A stretch of DNA of 64,000 nt from Dokdonella_A sp963834755 (GTDB lineage Bacteria; Pseudomonadota; Gammaproteobacteria; Xanthomonadales; Rhodanobacteraceae): positions 620,001 through 684,000 of the forward strand of contig CAWICQ010000009.1 in assembly GCA_963834755.1 (NCBI GenBank), in the 5' to 3' direction. The notes beneath the pieces are model-generated. The model was not told the DNA's origin, searched no databases, and saw only the letters and a list, made by a program, of their open reading frames with translations. Position 1 is the first letter of the stretch; each line of letters opens with the position of its first letter. Below, piece after piece: positions 56,348 to 64,000 of the stretch. Position numbers and translations under genes: made by a program.

Positions 56348-57035
56348 TCAGTGCAGCGCCTTGCCGAAGCGATCGAAGCGCAGCGCCCAGGTGTCCTTGT
56401 AGTCCGCCGAAACGAGGATGCGTTCGGCGCGGCCGATGATGCGCTCGCGTGCAACGAGACCGAACCAGCGCGAGTCCGCGCTGTTGTCGCGATTGTCGCC
56501 GAGCATCAGGAAGTGATCGGCGGGAATCACGATCGGGCCGAAGCTGTCGCGCATTCCGCGCTCGGCGAGCCATTGAATCTCGTGATGGTTTTCGGCGGTA
56601 TTTTCTTCAACGTGCAGCGCCTTGACGCCGCTCGCGGCGAGCGGCTCGTCGGTCAGGCTCAGCGTCTCGTAGTCGGCGGCGACGCCGTTGACGATGAGAC
56701 GCTTGCCGCGCATCTCGATCGTGTCACCCGGGAGTCCAATGACGCGCTTGATCAACCGCGTGCCGTCCTCGGGTGACGAGAACGTCACGATGTCGCCGCG
56801 TTGCGGATCGCCGGCATGAGCGAGCACGACGTCGGTCAGCGGGATCTTGATGTCGAACGCCAGTCTGTTGACGAAGACCACGTCGCCTTCGAGCAGATTC
56901 GGGTGCATCGACGCGGACGGGATCGGATTCCAGTCCGCGACCGCGGTGCGGAACACGCCGAACAAGAGGACGAACGCGATGAACCAGCGATTGTCGCGTA
57001 GCCAGTTTTTCGCGCGAAGGCATGGCCGAGGTCAT
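56348..57035 (-). CDS. lepB: Signal peptidase I (LepB-like), frameshifted near the start
   Basis: Membrane-anchored S26 peptidase that cleaves Sec signal peptides, about 228 residues when joined. One membrane helix is seen (RWFIAFVLLFGVF). Catalytic Ser is in IPSASMHPNL, Lys in LIKRVIGLPGDT, and the family boxes GDIVTFSSPE and GDNRDNSADSRWFG follow. The ATG at 57035 overlaps the ctpA stop (ATGA 57032-57035), but an extra base in the run at 57006-57010 (plus TTTTT) shifts the frame; four A residues on the minus strand would give MPSRENWLRDNRWF. The active-site region is intact. It is smaller than E. coli LepB (324 residues). Confidence 0.85.
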
Positions 57036-58412
57036 CCCTTCTTGTTGCTGTCCGCGGCCTGCGCCGGCGTTTTCGTGCGCAGCGCCAGCGCCTTCAACGC
57101 GTTCAGCGCTTCGTTGAGGGCGTAGTCCTGCTCGACCTTGCGGTCGATCGAATGCGCCGGCGACGGCGTGTCGGTCTCATCCGCGCCCTTGAGATGATTG
57201 CGCAGGTCGCGCTCGCCGAAGGTCAGCGACGGCGGCACATCACGCTGACTCAATGCGAGATCGGCCAGCGCGATGTCGGGCTGGATGCCGGCGGCCTGGA
57301 TCGATGCGCCGTTCGGCGTGTAATAACGCGCCGTGGTGAGCTTCACCGCGTGATCGGGATCGAGCGGCAGCACCGTCTGCACGGAACCCTTGCCGAACGT
57401 GCGCCGACCCATCAGCAAAGCGCGGTGATTGTCTTTCAGCGCACCGGCGACGATCTCGGCCGCCGATGCGGTGCCGTTGTCGACCAGAACGACCAGCGGA
57501 GCACCGTTGAGCGCATCGCCCGGTGCGGCGTGGAAACTGAGATCGGCTTCCTTGAGACGGCCTTTCGTCGTCACGATGACGCCGTCGTTGAGAAAAATGT
57601 CGCTGACTTCGACCGCCGCGGTGAGCAGTCCGCCGGGATTGCTGCGGAGATCAAGCACGACCCCGCGCAAGGGCGCCTTGTTGTCCTGCTGCAGCCGATC
57701 GATGCGCTTGTGCAGCTGCGCGCCGGTGTCGGCCTGGAACTGGCTGACGCGAAGATACGCGTAGCCGGGTTCCAGCATGCGTCCGCGCACGCTGGCGACG
57801 CGAATGACTTCGCGCTTCAACTTGATATCGATCGGATCGATCTGTCCTTCGTGCACGACGCTCAGCGTGATTTCCGAACCGACCTTGCCGCGCAGGCGCG
57901 CCGACCGCGCCATCGAGATCGTCGGATTGCACCGTCTTGGCGTCGATGCGCACGATGGTATCGCCGGCCTTCACGCCGGCGCGCTCCGCCGGTGAATCAT
58001 CGATCGGCGCGACGACGCGGAGCGTGCCGTCCATCTGCACGACTTCGATGCCGAGACCGTTGTAGCTGCCGGTGGTGTCTTCGGTGAGATCGTCGATCTG
58101 TTTGCGATCGAGATATTCGCTGTGCGGATCGAGCCCGGCGAGCAGACCGCGGATCGCCGCCTGCATCAGCTGATGATCGTCGACGTTCTCGACGTACGCC
58201 TGCTTGACCAGGCTATAGACCGCGGCGAACGAGCGGATGTCCTGCATGTCGACGGCATCCTTGGGCGCCGCCGATTTCTTGGTGGCGGGCGCATCGGCCG
58301 TCGTCGCATCGACGGCGGGCACGGGAATCTGCGGCGGATCGGCGCACACCGATGCGCAGAAGGCGGATGCGCAGAAGACGACCAATAGCAGGGACTTTAG
58401 GCGCGAAGGCAT
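57032..58412 (-). CDS. ctpA: Carboxy-terminal processing protease CtpA (S41), frameshifted
   Basis: Exported S41 serine protease with PDZ domain, about 459 residues when joined. The ATG at 58412 gives signal peptide PSRLKSLLLVVFCASAFCAS. The N-terminal part reads DMQDIRSFAAVYSLVKQAYV and LLAGLDPHSEYLD. The PDZ carries YNGLGIEVVQMDGTLRVVAP. Catalytic Ser is in DNGTASAAEIVAGAL and Lys in RRTFGKGSVQT. At 57901-57902 one extra base (minus GTC-G-GCG) breaks the frame between PDZ and protease; removal gives DDLDGAVARLRGKVGSEIT. It lies between envC and lepB, the common gpmI-envC-ctpA order. Confidence 0.88.
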
Positions 58413-58562
58413 CGGAGGCACCTCGAAGGCGATAGCCCAGTGTACGGCGTGCGGCATGAGAGCCGCGTTATGAAGATCGCGGCGCTTGGAGCAATTTCCA
58501 GAGCCCGGAATCCTCGATCACCGCGCAGCCCGAAACCTAGGACAACGCCGCGCCGGGGCGGT

Positions 58563-59740
58563 TCACCGCAGCCAGCCCTTGGGATCCACGGCCTGGCCTT
58601 TGGCACGCAGCTCGAAATAGAGCCCCGCCGTCTTCTGGCCGCCGCTGGCGCCGCTGGTCGCGATGGTTTCGCCGGCGTCGACCCAGTCGCCGACGTCCTT
58701 GAGCAGCGTTTCGTTGCAGCCGTAAAGGCTGAGAAAGCCGTCGCCGTGGTCGACGATGATCATGAGTCCGTAGCCGCGCAGCCAGTCCGCGAACACGACG
58801 CGGCCGTGCGAAACCGCGTGCACCGCGCTGCCGTTTTTGGCTGCGATCAGGAGACCGCTGCTGCGCCGGCCGGATTCATCGACGGCGCCGAAGGACGTGA
58901 CGAGTCTGCCTTTCAGCGGCAGCGCGAGACGCCCGCGCATCGACGCGAACGGCTCGGCGCCGGCGAGCTGTTTCGGAATATCGGCGAACACATCGCGCAG
59001 TTTTTCGATCAGTCCGCCGAGCGATTTCTCGTCCTTGCCGAGCGCCGCGGCGCGCGCGCCCTGCTCCTTGAGCTTGGAGTCGAGCTCGCCGACCAGCGCC
59101 TCGCGTTCGTTGCGTTCGTTTTCGAGGCGCGTTCCTTCGGCCGCGCGTGCTTCGCGCGTCGAAGCGAGTTCGGCGGTTTTCTCGCGGATCGACGCTTGCA
59201 CGTTCGCGAGCTGCTTCGAGATCAATACTGAGCTGATCGATGCGACCGATGCGCGCGCGCTGGAAATAGCGGTTGTAGGCGAGCACGCGCGCGATCGCGG
59301 CGACATCGTTCTGCTGCAGCAGAAGTTTCAGCTCCTCGTTGCGGCCAAGCGCGTAGGCCGAGCGCAGCAGCGCGGCGAGTGCGTCGCGCTGCGTCTTGAG
59401 CACGGTTTCGAGCTCGGCTCGCTGGGCGTCGAGCTTGTCGAGTTGCGCCTGTTGCGAGTCGATTTTTTCATCGAGCACGTGGACATCTTTCGCGACCGCG
59501 GCGAGCTCGGTTTCCTTCGCGCGCAGCGCGTGCGCGGCGTCGCTGCGCGCGTCTTCGGTCGCGCGCTGCTGATCGGCGAGCGCCTTGATTTCCGCGCGCA
59601 CTGCGTCGAGTTTCTGTCGCGCTTCGCGCTCTTGCGCGGCGGTTTGCGGATCGGTGCCGGCGTCGGCGGGATCGGCGGATACGTGCGTCGCTGCCATGCG
59701 ACAGCGCGAGCGAGACGATCAGCGCGGCGCGAACGATCAA
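58563..59740 (-). CDS. envC: Murein hydrolase activator EnvC, frameshifted
   Basis: Periplasmic activator of septal amidases, recruited by FtsEX. It probably starts at TTG 59740, overlapping the gpmI stop, giving signal IVRAALIVSLALSMAATHVS after removal of one base at 59698. Coiled coil: AVAKDVHVLDEKIDSQQAQL, LAYNRYFQRARIGRID. A second extra base at 59217 splits it; removal reads LSIDLKQLANVQASIREKTA. The C-terminal LytM domain is degenerate: SSGLLIAA, DHGDGFLSLYGC and GLYFEL replace the zinc-binding His/Asp motifs, as expected for a non-catalytic EnvC. About 392 residues. Confidence 0.88.
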
Positions 59741-61278
59741 GCCCGGAACTCGACCAGACTGTGGCCGGTCATTTCGGCCGGCTGCGGCAGATCCATCAGC
59801 GCCAGCACCGTCGGCGCGAGATCGCGCAGCGCGCCGTGATGCAGCGTCGCCTTGCGCCCGACGTAGACCAGCGGCACCGGCCCGACCGTGTGCTGGGTGT
59901 GCGGCACGCCGTTCGCGTCGAGCATCTGCTCGAGATTGCCGTGATCGGCGCTGATCAGCATTTCGCCGCCGGCCGTCGATGATCGCCGTCCGCAGCCGGC
60001 CGAGCGCGACATCGACCGCTTCGACCGCCTTGATTGCGGCGCTTCGATGCCGGTGTGGCCGACCATGTCGGCGTTGGCGATGTTGCAGACGATGAAATCG
60101 AACGCCTTCGATGCGATCGCTTCGACGAGCTTGTCGGTGACTTCGGGACAGCTCATTTCCGGCTTCAGGTCGTACGTCGCGACGTGCGGGCTCGGCACCA
60201 GGATGCGTTCCTCGCCCGCGAACGGCGCCTCGCGCCCGCCGGAGAAGAAGAACGTCACATGCGCGTATTTTTCGGTTTCGGCGATGCGCAGCTGCTTCAG
60301 GCCGAGCGACGAAAGGTATTCGCCGAGCGAGTTGTGCATCGACTGCGCCGGATACGCGATCGCGGTCACGGCGAGGCCTTTCTCGTATTCGGTCAGCGAG
60401 ACGAACGCCGAAAGCGCGATCGTTCGTGCGCGCGCGAAGCCGGCGAAATCGGCATCGACGAACGCGTGCGAAAGCTCGCGCGCGCGATCGGCGCGGAAAT
60501 TCATGAACACGACCGCGTCGCCGTCGGCGACCGGCGCGCCGTCTGCCGATGACGGTCGGCTTGACGAACTCGTCGTTCTCGCCGCGCGCGTAGGCGAGCA
60601 TCGAGCGCGGCGAGCGGCGCTGTCGGCGTGCAGCGGCGATTCGCCATTCGCGATCGCGTCGTACGCGAGCTTCGACGCGGTCCCAGCGCTTGTCGCGATC
60701 CATCGCGTAGTAGCGTCCGCTGACGCTGGCGACGCTGCGCGCCCGCGAATCGCTGCGCATTTCGGCTTCGAGTTTTTCCAGCGACGCGCGCGCGCTCCGC
60801 GGCGGCGTGTCGCGGCCGTCGAGAAACGCGTGCACCGCGATGCGCGGGACGCCGCGGCGCGCCGCGAGGTCGAGCATCGCGAAGATGTGGTTCTCGTGGC
60901 TGTGCACGCCGCCGGGCGACATCAGCCCGAACACATGCAGCGTGCCGCCCGATCTTTTTCACCGCGTCGCAGGCGCCGAAGCAGCGCGCGTTGTGCGAAG
61001 AAGCTGCCGTCCCTGATCGCCGCGTCGATGCGCGTCAGGTCCTGGTAGACGATGCGGCCGGAGCCGATGTTCATGTGGCCGACCTCGGAATTGCCCATCT
61101 GGCCGTCCGGCAGGCCGACGTATTCGCCGTGCGTCTCCACCAGCGTATGCGGATACGTCGCGCAGCAGATGGCGCCAGTTCGGCGCGTTCGCCTTGCGCG
61201 ATCGCGTTGTGCGGCGTGTCCTCGCGATGGCCCCAGCCATCGAGGATCAGCAGCAGGACGGGCTTGCGGTCGCGCCAT
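59737..61278 (-). CDS. gpmI: 2,3-bisphosphoglycerate-independent phosphoglycerate mutase GpmI, heavily frameshifted
   Basis: Glycolytic enzyme converting 3-phosphoglycerate to 2-phosphoglycerate with two Mn ions. Pieces in all three frames join to a full protein: KPVLLLILDGWGHREDTPHN (metal Asp), LPDGQMGNSEVGHMNIGSGR (catalytic Ser), FGLMSPGGVHSHENHIFAML, VHAFLDGRDTPPRSA, FMNFRADRARELSHAF, ILVPSPHVATYDLKPEMSC, NIANADMVGHTG and LISADHGNLEQML. Frame changes are seen near 61272, 61190, 60985, 60955, 60735, 60655, 60600, 60545, 60035 and 59980. An essential enzyme with intact motifs and so many shifts points to sequence error. Confidence 0.88.
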
Positions 61279-61456
61279 CGATGCGCATCGGTTCCGGACG
61301 GATATTCGGTCCGCCATGCTAGCGGAGCAATCGCGGCCGGGCTATTGCAGCCGATGCCGGGTCGGGCGGGCGCGAGTAAACCGTTTAGCAACGGCCATCG
61401 AGCGCCCGCGTCCGCATCCAATCGCACCATCGAACCCGTAGCTGCGGAGCCGCACC

Positions 61457-62118
61457 ATGAAACGCGCCATCGTCCCGCCGCTCGCCGCCGCCCTTGCGCT
61501 CGTCCTCGCGTCCGCCGCATTCGCGCGCGGCATCGACGTCGACAAGGTCAACGGCTCGATCCACATCGAGAGCGGACCAGCAGGCCGGCGAGCTCTCGCA
61601 CCGTCAACGGCAGCATCCGCGTCGATGCGGCGGCAGCGCCGCAGAAGGTCTCGACCGTCAACGGCGGCATCGAGCTCGGCGACAGCGTGACGGTCGATTC
61701 GGTCGAAACGGTCAACGGCGGCATCGAGCTCGGCCAGGGCGCGCACGTCGCGCGCACGGTCGAGGCCGTCAACGGCCACATCGCGCTCGCGCACGGCGCC
61801 GACGTCGCCGGCAAGGCGTCGAACGTCAACGGCCGCATCTCGCTCGACGCGGCGCACGTCGGCGGCGGCATCGAAACCGTCAGCGGCGATGTCGAGATCG
61901 GCGCCAACTCGCGCGTCGAAGGCGGCTTGCTCGTCGAGCAGCCGCACGGCTGGTCGTGGGGCAAGAGCAAGAATCCGCGCATCGTGATCGGGCCGCACGC
62001 AGTCGTCGAGGGCACGCTCGAGTTCCGGCGCGATGTCGATCTTTACGTCAGCGACTCGGCGAAGGTCGGGACGATCACAGGCGCGACGGCGAACAAGTTC
62101 ACGGGCGATCATCCGTAA
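61457..62118 (+). CDS. Exported VNG-repeat beta-helix protein, frameshifted
   Basis: The protein has about 219 residues when joined, with signal peptide KRAIVPPLAAALALVLASAA. The mature part repeats a motif of about 20-24 residues built on VNG(S/G)I: DVDKVNGSIHIES, TVNGSIRVDA, STVNGGIELGDSV, ETVNGGIELGQGA, EAVNGHIALAHGA, SNVNGRISLDA and ETVSGDVEIGANS. This should form a short right-handed beta helix like bactofilin or DUF4097-type proteins. It ends in a hydrophilic cap (NKFTGDHP). Extra bases at 61574-61575 and about 61599 must be removed. Function unknown. Confidence 0.75.
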
Positions 62119-62147
62119 TCGCTCGTCCTCTCCGCTGCGCGCTTTCC

Positions 62148-62247
62148 CCCTCTCCCGCTTGCGGGAGAGGGCTGGGGTGAGGGCATCTTGCGGAAGCGCT
62201 TGCACGGCTTGCCGTCGCCCTACCCTCTACCCGCAAGCGGGAGAGGG
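62148..62247. repeat. GGGAGAGG palindrome pair upstream of the M28 gene
   Basis: CCCTCTCCCGC (62148-62158) with GCGGGAGAGGG (62161-62171) forms a perfect 11-bp hairpin. A second, less perfect one (CCCTCTACCCGC... GCGGGAGAGGG) lies at about 62223-62247. The pair has the same spacing logic as 35893-36008, with GGGGTGAGGG between the hairpins. It sits between the VNG-repeat gene and the peptidase. Confidence 0.8.
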
Positions 62248-62344
62248 AGAGCGAGCGGATTTGCGCTTATTAACGTTACGAGCTATGGCGCAGGGAACTC
62301 GCGCGTTCCTAGAATCGTCTCTCAAGATCGATTCCGGAAACCGA

Positions 62345-64000
62345 ATGCGCCATCCGCAACTCGCTCACGCACTCTTCGCCGCGCTCGCACTGACCCTCGC
62401 CGCCTGCGGCAAGCAGGAACCCGCGCCACCGGCGCAAACGTCGACGCAACCGGCGGCGCCGCCGAAACCGCGCGCCGGTCGATCCCAGCCGCGAAGGCCA
62501 TTCGTCGCCCGACATCACGGCCGAGGATTTCGCCGCGCGCGTGCAGGAAGATCTCCGGCGACGCATTCGAGGGCCGCAAGCCCGGCACGATCGGCGAGCG
62601 CATGACGACCGCGTGGATCAAGGATCAGTTCGAGCAGATGGGCCTCAAGCCCGGCAACAGCGGCAACTGGTTCCAGACCGTGCCGATGGTCGAGACGACG
62701 CTGCAGGATCCGGAAAGCGGTCACGCTCGACGTCGCGACGAAGAGCGGCGACGAGCGTTTCGCGTATCGCACCGACATGATCGTCAATACGCTCGACGCG
62801 AGCCACGACGGTCGAGATCGCGGATTCGCCGATCGTGTTCGCCGGCTACGGCGTCGTCGCGCCCGAGCACAACTGGAACGACTACGCGGGACTCGACGTC
62901 AAGGGCAAGACCGTCGATCGTGCTGGTCAACGATCCCGGCTGGGGCAATCACGACGAAACGCTGTTCAAGGGCAAGGCGATGACCTACTACGGCCGCTGG
63001 ACCTACAAGTACGAGGAAGCCGCGCGCCAGGGCGCGGCGGCGTGCCTGATCGTGCACGAGACCCGCGGCGCGGGTTATCCGTGGGACGTCGTCGTCAACA
63101 GCTGGACCGGCCCGCAGGATGCGTCTGCCGCCGCGCGAGGATCCGGCGCCGCATCTGCCGGTCGCCGGCTGGCTCACGACCGAAGCCGCGCAGCGCTTGT
63201 TCGCGAAGGCCGGCGCGGACTTCGACGAGCTCAAGAAGACCGCCGACGTGCGCGGCTTCAAGCCGGTCGGCGCTCGACGCGAAGCTCTCGACGCATTTCA
63301 AGAACAGCATCGACAATCCGAGCTCGGAAAACGTGCGTCGGCATGATCCGCGGCAGCGACGCGGCCGGACGAAGTCGTCGTCTACAGCGCGCACTGGGAT
63401 CATCTCGGCAAGGATCCGGCGCTCAAGGGCGACCGGCATCTACAACGGCGCGATCGACAACGGCACCGGCGTCGCCGCGCTGATCGAGATCGCCGAAGCA
63501 TTCGCGCATCAGGAACCGCCGCCGCAGCGCACCGTCCTGTTCACGCGCCGTCACGCTCGAGGAAGCGGGCCTGCTCGGCTCGCGCTACTACGTGACGCAT
63601 CCGGCGTTCCCGCTCGACAAGACCGTCGCCGACATCAACATGGATGCGCTGCCGATCCTCGGGCCGGCCAACGACATCGCGGTCATCGGCTGGGGCCAGT
63701 CGGAGCTGGACGACTACATCAAGGACGCGGCGGCCGCGCAGGGCCGCACGATCGTTGCCGGACGAGAGCCGGAGAAAGGGTTCTTCTTCCGCTCGGACCA
63801 GCTCAATTTCGCGCGCCTCGGCGTGCCGGTGCTGTATGCGCGATCGGGGCTCGACCTCGTCGACGGCGGCGAGGAGGCCGGACGCAAGCGCTACGCCGAC
63901 TACACCGCAACCGCTATCACAAGCCCGCCGACGAATACGATCCGAACTGGGATCTTCGCGGCGTGATCGAGGACGTGAAGGCGTTCTACGCAGTCGGCAA
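62345..64000 (+). CDS. M28-family aminopeptidase lipoprotein with PA domain, frameshifted and cut by window edge
   Basis: Exported zinc aminopeptidase. It starts MRHPQLAHALFAALALTLAAC, a lipoprotein signal with Cys at residue 21. Joined segments read FEGRKPGTIGERMTTAWIKD, GYGVVAPEHNWNDYAG (PA domain), then the metal site: VYSAHWDHLGKD (His/Asp), YNGAIDNGTGVAALIE (Asp), TLEEAGLLGSRYY (Glu-Glu), INMDALP (Asp) and YHKPADE (His). At least eleven +1 insertions (62477, 62546, 62719, 62810, 62916, 63117, 63269, 63336, 63367, 63433, about 63545) and one apparent deletion near 63907 break the frame. The 3' end is outside the window. Confidence 0.85.

Noticed and set aside
58563..59306. Active LytM endopeptidase
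   Set aside because: The zinc-binding His/Asp positions are replaced in the LytM domain, so it fits the non-catalytic EnvC activator.

Overview
The window is high-GC DNA with dense, mostly co-directional operons. It looks like a gammaproteobacterium of the Lysobacterales (Xanthomonadales), perhaps Rhodanobacteraceae-like. I infer this from the type II secretion genes, the opgG-opgH pair, the algZ-algR-hemC order, the many S9/M28 exported peptidases, and dispersed GGGATTC-type and GGGAGAGG-type repeats. No rRNA, tRNA, CRISPR array, prophage or insertion sequence was recognised.

Layout. 1-7.2 kb, minus strand: gspC-gspD-gspE-gspF of a type II secretion system, then ftsE and the start of ftsX. 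7.2-11.8 kb: rhlB (minus) divergent from trxA and rho. 12-14.9 kb, minus: a patatin phospholipase coupled to a WYL regulator, then a DUF6498-like membrane protein. 15-22.8 kb, plus: a molybdoenzyme operon resembling the sulfite dehydrogenase SoeABC, with an SLC13-type anion transporter and a methyltransferase inserted between the A and B subunits. 22.8-26.3 kb, minus: carboxylesterase, algZ, algR, hemC. 26.5-32.8 kb: secreted esterase, S9 peptidase, an AAC(3)-I-like acetyltransferase, a DHFR-like reductase, a YhhQ-type transporter and small or remnant genes. 32.8-38.6 kb, minus: a tripartite RND efflux system. 38.7-44.3 kb, plus: opgG-opgH-opgD for osmoregulated periplasmic glucans. 44.4-46.7 kb: a XRE regulator divergent from an unknown gene, a DUF1801-like remnant, a 49-residue protein and an EcsC-like protein. 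46.8-52.2 kb, minus: two large exported beta-propeller proteins. 52.4-56.3 kb, plus: gspA/exeA and gspB/exeB, rhomboid, DUF1820. 56.3-61.3 kb, minus: gpmI-envC-ctpA-lepB. 61.5-64 kb, plus: a VNG-repeat exported protein and an M28 aminopeptidase running off the end.

The main oddity is that many well-conserved genes, including gspF, opgH, lepB, ctpA, envC and gpmI, are broken by single-base frameshifts. Almost all of them are +1 insertions, and they become very dense after 59 kb. Sequencing or assembly error is the most likely cause, and I annotate these as single genes with the shift noted. Other points of interest are a shared C-terminal ADGFDP tail on two exported proteins, one of which is followed by a tandem array of in-frame stop codons; a palindromic repeat element read in frame inside the molybdoenzyme; a GspE that lacks its zinc-binding cysteines; and an XRE/unknown gene pair around an AT-rich island.
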